From Halorientalis sp. IM1011 (GTDB taxonomy: Archaea; Halobacteriota; Halobacteria; Halobacteriales; Haloarculaceae): DNA of 64,000 nucleotides. The notes under the pieces were generated by a model. The model ran no database searches. It saw only the letters and a list, made by a program, of their open reading frames with translations, and was not told the origin of the DNA. This document shows, in pieces, positions 47,879-57,696 of this stretch. The stretch is taken from the NCBI RefSeq assembly GCF_001989615.1, contig NZ_CP019067.1, positions 3,038,001 to 3,102,000 of the forward strand, in the 5' to 3' direction. How positions within the stretch are numbered: the stretch's first letter is position 1; every line of letters starts with the position of its first letter. The position numbers and the translations under genes were made by a program.

Positions 47879-48361
47879 ATGTACGACAACATCCTCGTTC
47901 CCACCGACGGGAGCAAGACGGCACGGTACGCGGTCGATCAGGCGATCGACATCGCCTCGAAGTACGACGCGACGGTCCACGTCCTCTACGTCGTGGACGT
48001 CGACGCCACCAGCTACTCGCTGGGGACAGAACAGGTCGATCGCATCCGACAGGGCAACCTCGACGACATGCCCGAGGTGAAGGAAGCAGCCGAGAAAGCG
48101 ACCGGATACGTCGCCGACGAGGCCGCCGAACACGGGCTGACCGTCGAGGAACACATGCGCGTCGGCGAACCCGCACGCGCCATCCGGAAGTTCGTCGAGG
48201 ACAGCGACATCGACCTGATCGTCATGGGGAGTCACGGCCGGTCGGGACTCTCCCGCGTCATCCTCGGGAGCGTCACCGAGAAGGTCCTGCGACGGACCCG
48301 ACTGCCGGTGCTCGTGGTCGACGCTGGCGGCGACGAAGACGACGAAGCACAAGCGGAATAG
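47879..48361 (+). CDS. Universal stress protein (UspA)
   Basis: A 160-residue USP domain. It opens MYDNILVPTDGSKTA and has the ATP-binding G-x2-G-x9-G-S/T motif in MGSHGRSGLSRVILGSVTEKVL. Located 3 bases after the symporter gene, so it is part of the acetate operon. Such USPs paired with SSS symporters or acs are common in haloarchaea; regulation of the transporter is a plausible but unproven role. Confidence 0.9.
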   Translation: MYDNILVPTDGSKTARYAVDQAIDIASKYDATVHVLYVVDVDATSYSLGTEQVDRIRQGNLDDMPEVKEAAEKATGYVADEAAEHGLTVEEHMRVGEPARAIRKFVEDSDIDLIVMGSHGRSGLSRVILGSVTEKVLRRTRLPVLVVDAGGDEDDEAQAE

Positions 48362-48426
48362 CCACCCACTCCCTTACACCCGAGCATGACCCGCCCACAC
48401 ACGCTGGCGATCCGAGGTGACCGGCG

Positions 48427-48642
48427 ATGAGTCTCGTCGATAGCATCCGCGATCACGTCCGGGAACACCGTTCCGGGATGGTCTCGGATCTGCTGTTCGC
48501 CCTGGTGTGGGTGACGCTCGTCGAACTGTTCTTCCGGTTCGTCGACGGCCCGCAGTGGGCCTACTACATGTTCATGCTCGCAGGCATCCTCGCCTACTTC
48601 GGCTTCTTCTGGTCGCTGGAACTGGCGCGCGAACAGCAGTAA
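48427..48642 (+). CDS. Small membrane protein, DUF8119-like
   Basis: A 71-residue protein with a basic N-terminus and two membrane helices (about 20-38 and 45-65), ending LELAREQQ. A possible third protein of the symporter cluster, since it lies 66 bases after the USP gene on the same strand. No motif suggests a function. Confidence 0.65.
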   Translation: MSLVDSIRDHVREHRSGMVSDLLFALVWVTLVELFFRFVDGPQWAYYMFMLAGILAYFGFFWSLELAREQQ

Positions 48643-48673
48643 CGCGGTTCGCCGCCCGTTCCCGCCCCTCGGA

Positions 48674-49102
48674 TCAGGCTCGCGGAACCGCCAGCACGGG
48701 GACGTTCGCCTTCCTGACGAGCGCGTCCGTGACGCTACCGACCCGCTCGCGCTCGACGATCCGTTTGCCTGTGGTGCCCATCGTCACGATGTCGGCGTCG
48801 ATCTCGTCCATGTATCTGAGGATCTCCTCGTCGGGTACACCCACCCGGATGGCCGTCTCCGTGTCGAGGCCTGCCTCGCGAATCTCCTCTTCCAGGTCCG
48901 CGATGGCTCGCTCGCCCTCGTCTTCGAGTTTCTCGTTGATCTCACCCATCGCCAGCCCGGGCGCAGCGTTGGCGACGCTCTCGTCGACCACGTAGAGAAC
49001 GTGGACCGTCGCGTCGTGGCGGCTCGCAGTGTCGGTCGCGTGCTCGACCGCGCTGGCGGCGACCTCGCTTCCGTCCGTCGGGAGGAGTACGGTTTCGTAC
49101 AT
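48674..49102 (-). CDS. Universal stress protein (UspA), degenerate ATP site
   Basis: A 142-residue USP domain opening MYETVLLPTDGSEVAA. The ATP-binding loop reads MGTTGKRIVERERVGSVTDAL instead of the canonical G-x2-G-x9-G-S, so ATP binding may be weaker. It is convergent with the DUF8119-like gene and monocistronic. A TATA-like GTATTAAG (about 49122-49129, reverse) lies upstream. Role unknown beyond the general stress family. Confidence 0.85.
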   Translation of the reverse strand: MYETVLLPTDGSEVAASAVEHATDTASRHDATVHVLYVVDESVANAAPGLAMGEINEKLEDEGERAIADLEEEIREAGLDTETAIRVGVPDEEILRYMDEIDADIVTMGTTGKRIVERERVGSVTDALVRKANVPVLAVPRA

Positions 49103-49198
49103 ACAGAGTAAAATACGATGGCTATCGGCTTAATACAATCTCACCATTCCAGAATTCCGAGAATGTGTTCGTCTCCGGTTCTCGTCTCCCTCTGGGGG

Positions 49199-50077
49199 TC
49201 ACTCCTCCGGCGCGTATTGCCGTTCCACTTCCCGATAGCCGTCGGCGTCGACCACGTCCTCGAAGGCCTCGAAGGAGACGCCATCGACGGATTCGGTCGT
49301 CCCCTCGCTCGCCAGCGTCTCGTAGGCGTTCTGCATCGCCCTCGTGGCCGCGAACAGCGCGGACAGCGGGTAGACGGCGATGTCGAACCCGATCTCGTCG
49401 AGTTCAGCGGCCGACAGTTCAGGGGTCTTCCCGCCGTCGACCACGTTGGCGAACGTCGGCGCGTCGATCTCCGCGGCGATGCGCTCCAGTTCCGCCCGGG
49501 ACTCGGGGGCCTCGACGAACACCACGTCCGCGCCGGCGTCGGCGTAGGCGCGACCGCGGTCGATGGCCTCGTCCAGCCCGTGTACCGCGCGGGCGTCCGT
49601 GCGGCCGACGATCACCAGATCCTCGTCGCGCTCCGCGCGGAGGTCCGCGGCCGCGCGAATCCGCTGGACGCCCTCCGCGGCCGGAACGACGCGCTTCTCG
49701 TCCATGTGGCCACAGCGTTTGGGCCACTCCTGATCTTCCAGGATGATCCCCGCGACGCCGGCGTCGAGACATTCAGAGACCGTGCGCCGAACGTTCACCG
49801 CCGACCCGTAGCCCGTGTCGGCGTCCGCCACCAGCGGCACGTCGACGCTGCCGGCGATTCGGTCGATCCGATCGACGTTCTCCGCCATCGACATCATGCC
49901 GAGATCGGGGAGCCCAAGCGTCGACGCCGCGATCCCGAACCCCGAGGTGAAGACGGCCTCGAACCCGGCCCGCTCGGCCAGCCGGGCCGAGAGCGCGTCG
50001 TGGACCCCCGGCAACGCGACGATTCCGTCACCGTCGACCACCGCCCGGAACTGCGCGGCTTGGGACTGTGCTGTCAT
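49199..50077 (-). CDS. Methylisocitrate/isocitrate-lyase superfamily enzyme
   Basis: A 292-residue PEP mutase/isocitrate lyase superfamily protein. Metal-site Asp85 and Asp87 are in VADADTGYG, and the catalytic Cys122 is in KRCGHM, the C-x-H loop of true lyases rather than the mutase or hydrolase forms. The length (about 290) matches 2-methylisocitrate lyase (PrpB) and oxaloacetate decarboxylase-like members, not the 430-residue isocitrate lyase. No prpC or prpD is nearby, but propionyl-CoA carboxylase genes follow, so a part in C3 metabolism is a reasonable inference. Confidence 0.78.
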   Translation of the reverse strand: MTAQSQAAQFRAVVDGDGIVALPGVHDALSARLAERAGFEAVFTSGFGIAASTLGLPDLGMMSMAENVDRIDRIAGSVDVPLVADADTGYGSAVNVRRTVSECLDAGVAGIILEDQEWPKRCGHMDEKRVVPAAEGVQRIRAAADLRAERDEDLVIVGRTDARAVHGLDEAIDRGRAYADAGADVVFVEAPESRAELERIAAEIDAPTFANVVDGGKTPELSAAELDEIGFDIAVYPLSALFAATRAMQNAYETLASEGTTESVDGVSFEAFEDVVDADGYREVERQYAPEE

Positions 50078-50207
50078 GGCTCGGTCGAGGACACGCGCCC
50101 GCCTAAGCGTTGCCGATTCCCCTCATTTCCTGGCCGTAGTCGCCACCTACTGATTGAACGGACGATAGTTTTTATTACCAAATATTATCGAGGAGGGAAC
50201 AGATGCC

Positions 50208-50642
50208 ATGCTCGACTGGACCCAGTGCCGGCGGTGGTTGCTCAGGCAACGCACGACGGGAATCTGTTATCTCTACGGACTGTCGACGCTGGCGTTACTG
50301 ACAGTCTACTACGGATTTCCGCCGATCCCCGTGACCCACGGCGGGCAGACGGCGATCCTATTGGCGGCCGAGATCTGTCTCCTCGGGCCCGCGATCTGTG
50401 GCTACCTCGGCGTCGGCCCGGCCTACCCCGTCTACGGAACGGTCGTGTTCGTCTTCGCGCTGGTCGTCAGCAAATCGGTCGCGCTTCCGCTGGCGGGCCT
50501 TCCCGGTCTGGGTATCGCGACCGTCCTGTTCTCCGTGTCGATTCTCACCGGCGGTCTTCTCGGGACTGTCGGGTACGCTATCGGTCGCGCGACCGGCAAC
50601 CGTGCCGACGACAGCGCCCACCTCCTCGGCCGGTCGATGTAG
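50208..50642 (+). CDS. Small integral membrane protein of unknown function
   Basis: A 144-residue protein with four hydrophobic helices (about 20-38, 45-65, 72-92, 98-122) and a short charged C-terminus. I recognise no family. The TATA-like TTTTTATT region (about 50170-50178) precedes it. Its 3' end meets the hairpin-repeat cluster (50664-50908), which may serve as its transcription end. Confidence 0.7.
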   Translation: MLDWTQCRRWLLRQRTTGICYLYGLSTLALLTVYYGFPPIPVTHGGQTAILLAAEICLLGPAICGYLGVGPAYPVYGTVVFVFALVVSKSVALPLAGLPGLGIATVLFSVSILTGGLLGTVGYAIGRATGNRADDSAHLLGRSM

Positions 50643-50663
50643 TTTCCCTGCTCTCGGGTCAGT

Positions 50664-50915
50664 CCCCGCTCGAATCGAGGTCGAAGACCTCGCGTTCCCC
50701 GTTCGCAATTCGGAAGGACTCGCGTTGCTCGTGCCTCCCCGCTCACGGCTCCCTGCGTTCTCGCGGGCTCTGCCCGCTCGAATCGAGGTCGAAGACCTCG
50801 CGTTCCCCGTTCGCAATTCCGGAGGCTCTCCCTTCGGTCGAGCCTCCCCGCTCACGGGTCGTTCCTCCCCGTTCGCAATTCGGAAGGACTCGCGTTGCTC
50901 GTCCTTCCCACTCCG
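50664..50915. repeat. Direct-repeat cluster with two kinds of hairpin
   Basis: A 47-base unit (CCCGCTCGAATCGAGGTC... to ...GCAATTC) occurs at 50665-50711 and 50773-50819 without mismatch. A 36-base unit beginning CCCCGTTCGCAATTCGG occurs at 50697-50732 and 50867-50902. Inside are the perfect hairpin CGAGGTC-GAA-GACCTCG (50676-50692 and 50784-50800) and a stem with an 11-base loop: GGAGGCTC/GAGCCTCC (50821-50847) and GGAAGGAC/GTCCTTCC (50882-50908), which differ by compensating changes. The copy at 50712-50738 is chimeric and imperfect. It resembles a REP-like hairpin family. Confidence 0.75.
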
Positions 50916-50979
50916 GAAAACATTTTTCACCCTACTTCGTGTTCACTCCCAAGATGGACCAACGGGGACGTGATACGCG

Positions 50980-52530
50980 ATGACGATAGAGGACCGCGTC
51001 GAAGAGCTCCGCGAACGCAAACGCGAGGCCGAACTCGGCGGCGGCGAGGACCGCATCGAGGCCCAACACGACCGCGGGAAGATGACTGCCCGCGAGCGCG
51101 TCGACTACTTCCTCGACGACGGTACCTTCAACGAGGTCGATCAGCTCCGGGAACACCGCTCGACCAACTTCGACATGGACGAGCGGGAGATGCCCGGCGA
51201 CGGCGTCGTCACCGGCTACGGCGAGGTCGACGGCCGGAAGGTGTTCGTCTTCGCCCACGACTTCACCGTCATGGGCGGCTCGCTGGGTGAGGCCTTCGCC
51301 CAGAAGGTCTGTAAGATCATGGACAAGGCCATCGAGACCGGCTGTCCGATCATCGGCCTCAACGATTCGGCGGGCGCTCGCATCCAGGAGGGCATCGACT
51401 CGCTGGCGGGCTACGCCGACATCTTCCACCGCAACCAGCTCGCCTCCGGCGTCGTCCCCCAGATCTCGGCGATCATGGGCCCCTGTGCCGGCGGCGCGGT
51501 CTACTCCCCGGCCATCACGGACTTCATCATGATGGTTCAGGACACGAGCCACATGTTCATCACCGGGCCGGACGTCATCGAGACGGTCACCGGTGAGGAA
51601 GTCGGCTTCGAGGAACTCGGCGGGGCACAGACCCACGCCACGGAATCGGGCGTCTCACACTTCACGGCCCAGGCCGAGGAGGAGGCGCTGGACGACATCG
51701 CCTATCTGCTCTCCTTCCTCCCGCAGAACAACGTCGAGGACCCGCCCCGCGTGGAGCCGTGGGACGACCCCGAGCGGGAACCCGACGACCTGATGGACAT
51801 CGTGCCCGACCAGCCACAGAAGCCCTACGACATGCGGGACGTGGTCGACAGCATCGTCGACGAGGGGTCGTTCTTCGAGGTGGCCGAGATGTTCGCGCGC
51901 AACCTCACGATCGGGTTCGCGCGGATGGACGGCCACGCGGTGGGCATCGTCGGGAACAACCCCCGCGTCAACGCGGGCACGCTCGACATCGACGCCTCGG
52001 TCAAGGGCGCGCGCTTCGTCCGGTTCTGTGACGCGTTCAACATCCCGATCCTGACGTTCGTGGACGTGCCCGGGTTCATGCCCGGTACCGATCAGGAACA
52101 CGACGGGATCATCAAACACGGTGCGAAACTGCTGTACGCCTATTCGGAGGCCACCGTGCCGCTGCTGACGGTGATCACCCGGAAGGCCTACGGCGGGGCC
52201 TACGACGTGATGGCCTCGAAACACGTCGAGGCGGACATGAACTACGCCTGGCCGACCGCCGAGATCGCCGTCATGGGGCCGGAGGGCGCGGTGAACGTCC
52301 TCTACGACGACGAACTCGCGGACGCCGACGACGTCGAGGCCCGGCGGCAGGAACTCATCGACGAGTACCGCGACGCCTTCGCGAACCCCTACACGGCCGC
52401 AGAACGCGGGTTCGTCGACGACGTCCTGGAACCGAAGGACACTCGCGCCCGCCTCATCGACGACCTGGAGATGACCCGCGGAAAACGCAAGGACACCCCC
52501 GACCGCAAACATGGCAACATCCCGCTCTGA
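50980..52530 (+). CDS. pccB: Propionyl-CoA carboxylase, carboxyltransferase subunit
   Basis: A 516-residue carboxyltransferase beta subunit of the PccB family. Visible: the acyl-CoA/carboxybiotin crotonase folds with [32 protein letters not shown], and the second-domain [22 protein letters not shown] and [16 protein letters not shown]. It transfers the carboxyl group from biotin to propionyl-CoA, giving methylmalonyl-CoA. It is followed by pccX; pccA is 3.3 kb downstream. A 9-codon frame ATG 50954-50983 overlaps the start by ATGA; a leaderless start at that ATG is possible. Confidence 0.93.
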   Translation: MTIEDRVEELRERKREAELGGGEDRIEAQHDRGKMTARERVDYFLDDGTFNEVDQLREHRSTNFDMDEREMPGDGVVTGYGEVDGRKVFVFAHDFTVMGGSLGEAFAQKVCKIMDKAIETGCPIIGLNDSAGARIQEGIDSLAGYADIFHRNQLASGVVPQISAIMGPCAGGAVYSPAITDFIMMVQDTSHMFITGPDVIETVTGEEVGFEELGGAQTHATESGVSHFTAQAEEEALDDIAYLLSFLPQNNVEDPPRVEPWDDPEREPDDLMDIVPDQPQKPYDMRDVVDSIVDEGSFFEVAEMFARNLTIGFARMDGHAVGIVGNNPRVNAGTLDIDASVKGARFVRFCDAFNIPILTFVDVPGFMPGTDQEHDGIIKHGAKLLYAYSEATVPLLTVITRKAYGGAYDVMASKHVEADMNYAWPTAEIAVMGPEGAVNVLYDDELADADDVEARRQELIDEYRDAFANPYTAAERGFVDDVLEPKDTRARLIDDLEMTRGKRKDTPDRKHGNIPL

Positions 52531-52531
52531 G

Positions 52532-52834
52532 ATGGCCGAGGAGAATACACCGTCCCAGATCGGCGAGGACGCCTTGCTCGCGGCCGTCGAAGCGGCGCTC
52601 GACGACGCCGAGCCCGACGAAGCGGCCGCCGTCGCCGCTGCCATCGGCGCTCACGTACGGGATCAGGAACTCGCGGCGGCCGCCGCGGCCGACGGGGACA
52701 GCGGTCCCAACTGGTCCGACGGCAAGTGGAAGTTCGCGAGCAAAGTGGCGCGTAAGCGTCGCCGCTCGGTCCGGGTGCCGACCGACGCGCCGACAGACCC
52801 CTGGACTGCCGCGGGACGAGCGGACCGGATGTGA
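52532..52834 (+). CDS. pccX: Propionyl-CoA carboxylase small subunit (PccX-type)
   Basis: A 100-residue protein matching the third subunit described for haloarchaeal propionyl-CoA carboxylase (PccX): acidic, Ala-rich helical first half ([18 protein letters not shown]), a [19 protein letters not shown] basic stretch, and [20 protein letters not shown] at the end. It follows pccB at once. Two ATGs are possible: 52511, overlapping the pccB stop by 20 bases, and 52532 one base after it; the later is chosen for spacing. PccX is needed for holoenzyme activity in Haloferax mediterranei. Confidence 0.72.
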   Translation: MAEENTPSQIGEDALLAAVEAALDDAEPDEAAAVAAAIGAHVRDQELAAAAAADGDSGPNWSDGKWKFASKVARKRRRSVRVPTDAPTDPWTAAGRADRM

Positions 52835-52835
52835 T

Positions 52836-53084
52836 CTAGGACTGTGAGTGCCAGTAGTCGACCGTACGGTACAGCAGGTACAGCACGGCGTTGAGCAGTC
52901 CGGTGAGCGCGAAGACGCCACCCAGTACCCAGAAGACGCGGGCGAAGACACCGATCTCGGTCAGTCCGAACGCGAAAAACAGGGAGATGATCGCCCAGAC
53001 CAGCAGTATCGCGGCGATGCGAGCCCCTTCTTCGACGTAGGTCGATACCGACTGTGCCGGCGGAGTGGGTGGTGAATCGGACAC
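52836..53084 (-). CDS. Small membrane protein of unknown function
   Basis: An 82-residue protein, MSDSPPTPPAQSVSTYVEEG then two hydrophobic segments (about 24-46 and 50-70) and YRTVDYWHSQS at the end. The GTG at 53084 is chosen because a TATA-like GGCTTATG (about 53107-53114, reverse) lies 25-30 bases before it; an ATG nine codons upstream would lie inside that promoter. The function is unknown. Its stop abuts that of pccX. Confidence 0.6.
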   Translation of the reverse strand: MSDSPPTPPAQSVSTYVEEGARIAAILLVWAIISLFFAFGLTEIGVFARVFWVLGGVFALTGLLNAVLYLLYRTVDYWHSQS

Positions 53085-53165
53085 GCTGTGCCAGTTCGAC
53101 GGCGGACACATAAGCCGGCCGGATGGACAAACTGCGACTTGACATATCGGTCGGGTCGATGGCGG

Positions 53166-55109
53166 TCACGCGGTCGAGGGTTGCATGATGAACGAAAACG
53201 TCGTCCCGTCGTCCCCCGAATCGACCCAGATCTCTCCGCCGTGGTTGTGGACGATCTTCTCACACAGCGCGAGGCCGACGCCGGTCCCTTCGCTGTCGCG
53301 ACTCGTCTCGAAGAGGCCGAATATCTGATCCTGTTCTTCGGGCCGGATCCCGGGGCCGTTGTCGGACACGGAGACGACACAGCTTCCGTCGCACTGCTCC
53401 GCCGTGACGTCGACGACGACCGGTTCGCTGTCGGCGTGTTCGATAGCGTTCGAGAGCAGGTTCTGGAAGACCTGTTCGAGCCGCGTGCGGTTTCCGACGA
53501 CGGGGGGCAGGTTACCGACCGAGACATCCACCTCGCTCGACTCGTGTGATCGCTTGCAGTCTCGAACGACCGTCTCGACGACATCGTTCAGGTCGACCAC
53601 TTCGTCGATCTCGCCGCCGTGGTCGACGCGGGCGTAGGCCAGCAGATCCTCGATCATTCGCTGGGCCCGCTCGCTCCCCTCTGCTGCGAATTCGAGGAAA
53701 TCGTCGGCGTCGTCGTCGAACTCCCCGGCGTACCGGCGCTCTAGTAACCCGAGGTAGTTCGAAACCGTCCGGATCGGCTCTTTGAGGTCGTGTGACACCG
53801 CCTGGGCGAACTGCTCCAGTTCCCGGTTCGACCGTTCGAGTTCCGCGACCGTCGCTTCGAGTTGTTTGCGCTTGTCCTCGAGTTCCCGCTGGCGGGCCTT
53901 CTCCTCGGTGATGTCGCGTATGACCGCGGTGAACAACTGGCTGCCGTTGACCTGTGTCGTCCCGTACGAGAGGCCGATATCTATCGTGTGACCCGACTCG
54001 TGGACGGCCGGTAGTTCGACCCAGCTCCAGTCGAGTTTGCGCGTGCCGGTCTCGAGATACCGTTCGACCGCAGCGTAGTGGTCGTCCACGAGTCGGTCGG
54101 GGATGAGTACGTCCATGGACTCACCTTCGAGTCGGTCCGGCGCGTATCCGAAGACGTCTTCGACCGTGTCGTTCGCGAACTGGATCGTGCTGGATTCGTC
54201 CATGGTCAGGACGGCGACCGACGCGTTCTCCGTGAGCGCCTGGAAGCGGTTTCTCGTCTTCTTCAGTTCCGCGTTCGTGGCTTCGAGCTGGTGTTCGCGA
54301 TTTTTGAGCTCCGTCACGTCCTGTCCGGTGGAGATGACACGGACGATGTTCTCGCCGGTGTCGTCGTAGATCGGCGTCGAATTCATCGACACCCAGATCG
54401 GGCCGTCGTCGGGTGGCTCTATGTAGAGCAATTCGTCGCGAACGGGCGCACCGGTCCGGAACGCTTTCACTGGCGGGAGTTGCGGTCGATCGTACGGGGT
54501 CCCGTCGGGGTGATAGACGTGGTGGTCCTCGAGAGCTTCGGTGAGAGGTTCGTCGCTGGCGATTCCGAGCAGCTCGCGCCCCCGGTCGTTCGCCTGGATC
54601 AACTCGCCGTCGATGTCGTGGACGACGACGCCGACCGGGACGAGGTTGATGAGCTGTTCGAGGAGGTCCCGTCGCTGGAGGCGGGTCGTCTTGTGGACCG
54701 TTTCGACGACGGTGTCCGTCAGTCGCTGTTCGGCGGACTCGTCAGATCGCAGGACGTACTCGGAGACGTCTGCCGAGATAGCCCGGGTCGCCGTTTCGAT
54801 GGATTCGTCGTCGGTGTAGAGGACGAACGGGAGGTTCGGATGCTGTTTCCTGACCGACTCCAGGAGGTCGATTCCGTCGGAGTCGGCGAGGTCGTACTCC
54901 GCGACGAGACAGTCGACGTCGTCGTTCTCGACGACCGCTCGCGCGTCTTCGGCCGCGGTCGCCGTCTGGGTACACAGGTGGTCCGTCGCCTGTTCGAGTC
55001 TGGTCGTGATCGCCCCCGCTTTCGATTCGGACCCGACGTAGAGAACGGTCGTCCCCGGCGGAATCACGAGGTGTTCTCTGTCGCTCGACTGTGTGTGTGT
55101 ATCTCCCAT
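53166..55109 (-). CDS. PAS sensor histidine kinase with receiver-like N-terminus
   Basis: A 647-residue cytosolic kinase. Receiver-like domain (about 20-130), two PAS domains (about 150-280 and 285-405) with TELKNREHQLEATNAELKKT and DITEEKARQRELEDKRKQ coiled linkers, HisKA with His440 in AVSHDLKEPIRTVSNYLG, and HATPase_c with LLSNAIEHAD, SDNGPGIRPEE and GTGVGLALCEK. In the receiver the acceptor Asp is replaced by Glu (VDCLVAEYDLADSDG), which would mimic phosphorylation. It is paralogous to the kinase at 24130. Start ATG 55109; the longer frame upstream lacks family sequence. Confidence 0.87.
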   Translation of the reverse strand: MGDTHTQSSDREHLVIPPGTTVLYVGSESKAGAITTRLEQATDHLCTQTATAAEDARAVVENDDVDCLVAEYDLADSDGIDLLESVRKQHPNLPFVLYTDDESIETATRAISADVSEYVLRSDESAEQRLTDTVVETVHKTTRLQRRDLLEQLINLVPVGVVVHDIDGELIQANDRGRELLGIASDEPLTEALEDHHVYHPDGTPYDRPQLPPVKAFRTGAPVRDELLYIEPPDDGPIWVSMNSTPIYDDTGENIVRVISTGQDVTELKNREHQLEATNAELKKTRNRFQALTENASVAVLTMDESSTIQFANDTVEDVFGYAPDRLEGESMDVLIPDRLVDDHYAAVERYLETGTRKLDWSWVELPAVHESGHTIDIGLSYGTTQVNGSQLFTAVIRDITEEKARQRELEDKRKQLEATVAELERSNRELEQFAQAVSHDLKEPIRTVSNYLGLLERRYAGEFDDDADDFLEFAAEGSERAQRMIEDLLAYARVDHGGEIDEVVDLNDVVETVVRDCKRSHESSEVDVSVGNLPPVVGNRTRLEQVFQNLLSNAIEHADSEPVVVDVTAEQCDGSCVVSVSDNGPGIRPEEQDQIFGLFETSRDSEGTGVGLALCEKIVHNHGGEIWVDSGDDGTTFSFIMQPSTA

Positions 55110-55211
55110 GCTACTCCCGCATACGTGATGTGTGGGACGGTTCACAGAAAAGCGTACTGTGCGCTCACCGGACAGAAACACCCCTTCTCGGGGTGTGCTC
55201 GTCGCCCGCCG

Positions 55212-55688
55212 CTAGACGCTCATCGTCTCGCCGCACTCGGGACAGCGCAGGCCGCCCCCGTCGCCGGCTTCGATGTCGACGCCCATCGCGTCGACGTCCT
55301 CGCAGTTCGGACAGGGAACGGGCACGCGGAGCTGGTCCCAGTCGTGACGCCTGCCGGGCGCACCGATGGCCAGCACGACGGCCTGCTCGTCGCTCTCGTT
55401 CTCGCCGTGGTGGTAGTCGCCCGGCGCGAAGCGAATGACTTCGCCGGCCGCGACCTCCTGTGACCCCGCCTCGGTGTCGAACGTCACGGTCCCCTCCAGC
55501 ACGTAGAAGATCTCCTCCTGATCGAGGTGGGTGTGGTAGCCGCCGTCCGGGGCTTCGCCCGGAGCCAGCGTGTAGTGGTTCATCGCCACGTCGGTCGTAC
55601 CCAGTGCGTCGGCGAGCGCGCGTGCGCCGTCGGTCGCGTCCAGCGGATGCGGAAACGGTTCGAGGTCCTCGACTGTGACGTGTTCCAT
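55212..55688 (-). CDS. Cupin-domain protein with C-terminal zinc ribbon
   Basis: A 158-residue protein. The cupin barrel (about 35-110) has [20 protein letters not shown] with the metal-binding His/Glu set and [14 protein letters not shown] for the second motif. A C-terminal zinc ribbon (CPNC at about 126-129 and CPEC near 151-154) is appended. Such cupins may bind metals and act as isomerases or oxygen-dependent enzymes; no specific reaction can be named. ATG 55688 is the family-like start. It overlaps no neighbour; divergent from pccA. Confidence 0.78.
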   Translation of the reverse strand: MEHVTVEDLEPFPHPLDATDGARALADALGTTDVAMNHYTLAPGEAPDGGYHTHLDQEEIFYVLEGTVTFDTEAGSQEVAAGEVIRFAPGDYHHGENESDEQAVVLAIGAPGRRHDWDQLRVPVPCPNCEDVDAMGVDIEAGDGGGLRCPECGETMSV

Positions 55689-55783
55689 CGTAGGGGAGCG
55701 GTCGTCGGTCTCCGTGATAAAGATACGCAAACGGCGAGGGGTATCGCGTGCCGAGGATAGCGCTGGCCTTCCGTGGTCGCATA

Positions 55784-55792
55784 CCTTTAAGG
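55784..55792 (+). promoter_or_regulatory. TATA box of pccA
   Basis: CCTTTAAGG lies about 28 bases before the ATG at 55816, predicting a leaderless mRNA; the longer open frame (from 55675) is thereby excluded. Confidence 0.45.
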
Positions 55793-55815
55793 CCCAACTC
55801 GCGGTACAGACCGAC

Positions 55816-57669
55816 ATGTTCGATACGGTTCTCGTCGCGAATCGTGGAGAGATCGCCGTCCGGGTGATGCGCGCCTGTGAGGAACTGGGGATCGACACGG
55901 TCGCTGTCTACAGTGAGGCGGACAAACACTCCGGCCACGTCCGGTACGCCGACGAGGCCTACAACGTCGGACCGGCCCGTGCGGCAGACTCCTATCTCGA
56001 TCACGACGCGATCATCGAGGCCGCACAGAAGGCCGGCGCCGACGCGATCCACCCCGGCTACGGCTTCCTCGCGGAGAACGCCGAGTTCGCCCGCAAGGTC
56101 GAAGCCACCGAGGGCGTCACCTGGGTCGGCCCCGCCGGCGACGCGATGGAGCGTCTCGGGGAGAAGACCAAGGCCCGCAACGTGATGAGCGACGCCGACG
56201 TGCCCATCATCCCCGGGACCGACCCCATCGAGGAACCCGAGGCGGTCCGGGAGTTCGCCGAGGAACACGGCTATCCCATCGCCATCAAGGCCGAAGGTGG
56301 TGGCGGTGGCCGCGGGATGAAGATCGTCCACGAGGAGAGCGAGATCGAAGAGCAACTCGAGAGCGCCAAGCGCGAGGGCGAGGCCTACTTCGACAACGAT
56401 TCGGTCTTTCTGGAGCGGTATCTGGAGGATCCGCGCCACATCGAGGTGCAGATCATCGCCGACCACCACGGCAACGTCCGGCATCTGGGCGAGCGTGACT
56501 GTTCGCTCCAGCGCCGCCACCAGAAGGTCATCGAGGAGGGCCCCAGTCCCGCCCTCGACGACGAGCTGCGGGAGAAGATCGGTGAGGCGGCCCGCCGCGG
56601 CGTCGACGCCGCCGACTACTACAACGCCGGGACCGTCGAGTTCCTCGTCGAGGAGGATCCGGATCGGGATCCCGACGAGGTGCTGGGCGCGGACGCGGAC
56701 TTCTACTTCCTCGAAGTGAACACCCGGATTCAGGTCGAACACACGGTCACCGAGGAGATCACGGGCATCGACATCGTGAAGTGGCAGCTCCGGGTCGCGG
56801 CGGACGAGGAGATCGGCTTCGCACAGGACGACGTGGAGATCGACGGTCACGCCATGGAGTTCCGCATCAACGCCGAGAACGCGGCGGAGGACTTCGCGCC
56901 CGCGACCGGCGGCGAACTCGACGTGTACGACCCGCCGGGCGGGATCGGCGTGCGGATGGACGACGCGCTCCGGCAGGGCGACGATCTGGTGACCGACTAC
57001 GACTCGATGATCGCGAAACTGATCGTCTACGCCTCGGATCGCGAGGAGTGTATCACCCGTTCACAGCGGGCTCTCGCGGAGTACGATATCGACGGCATCC
57101 CGACCATCATCCCGTTCCACCGGCTGATGCTCGAAGACGAGGCCTTCGTGAACGGCAAACACCACACGAAGTATCTCGACGAGGAACTCGACCCCCAGCG
57201 GATCGACGAGGCCCAGGAGAAGTGGGGCAGCGGGGACGCCGGCGGCGACGGCGAGGAGGACGACGAGGTCGTCGAACGCGAGTTCACGGTGGAGGTAAAC
57301 GGCAAGCGCTTCCAGGTCAACCTCGAAGAGCGCGGCGCGCCGCCCATCCCGACCAGCGCCGGCAACGGCGGTGGCGGGACCCAGCCCCAGCGTCCCTCCG
57401 GTGGATCCGGTGGCGGCGGTGGCGGTGGTGGCGGCGGGCAGGCCGCGGCCGCCGAGGGCGAGCAGGTCACCGCCGAGATGCAGGGCACAATTCTGGAAGT
57501 CAACGTCGAGGAGGGCGACGAAGTGGCCTCCGGTGACGTGATCTGCGTGCTGGAAGCGATGAAGATGGAGAACGACATCGTGGCTCCCGCGGGCGGCACC
57601 ATCGAGCAGGTCGCCATCGCCGAGGGCGAGAGCGTCGACATGGGCGACCTGCTGGTCGTCATCGACTGA
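55816..57669 (+). CDS. pccA: Propionyl-CoA (acyl-CoA) carboxylase, biotin carboxylase/carrier subunit
   Basis: A 617-residue protein with biotin carboxylase (1-450; [23 protein letters not shown]-grasp [30 protein letters not shown]) and a C-terminal biotinyl domain with the biotinylated Lys583 in [10 protein letters not shown]. Between them is a Gly/Ser/Pro linker (about 515-555) including a run of ten glycines. It carboxylates biotin with bicarbonate and ATP and presents it to PccB. It is separated from pccB-pccX by the kinase and cupin genes, and BirA follows 0.6 kb downstream. Confidence 0.93.
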   Translation: MFDTVLVANRGEIAVRVMRACEELGIDTVAVYSEADKHSGHVRYADEAYNVGPARAADSYLDHDAIIEAAQKAGADAIHPGYGFLAENAEFARKVEATEGVTWVGPAGDAMERLGEKTKARNVMSDADVPIIPGTDPIEEPEAVREFAEEHGYPIAIKAEGGGGGRGMKIVHEESEIEEQLESAKREGEAYFDNDSVFLERYLEDPRHIEVQIIADHHGNVRHLGERDCSLQRRHQKVIEEGPSPALDDELREKIGEAARRGVDAADYYNAGTVEFLVEEDPDRDPDEVLGADADFYFLEVNTRIQVEHTVTEEITGIDIVKWQLRVAADEEIGFAQDDVEIDGHAMEFRINAENAAEDFAPATGGELDVYDPPGGIGVRMDDALRQGDDLVTDYDSMIAKLIVYASDREECITRSQRALAEYDIDGIPTIIPFHRLMLEDEAFVNGKHHTKYLDEELDPQRIDEAQEKWGSGDAGGDGEEDDEVVEREFTVEVNGKRFQVNLEERGAPPIPTSAGNGGGGTQPQRPSGGSGGGGGGGGGGQAAAAEGEQVTAEMQGTILEVNVEEGDEVASGDVICVLEAMKMENDIVAPAGGTIEQVAIAEGESVDMGDLLVVID

Positions 57670-57696
57670 CGGATCGAGAGCAGTGACCGCCCGGAG

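Noticed and set aside
50358-50930. 190-codon minus-strand frame through the repeat cluster
   Set aside because: It is open only because the repeats are GC-rich; the product repeats ARSSTSIRAG-like units and covers a real membrane-protein gene in antisense.
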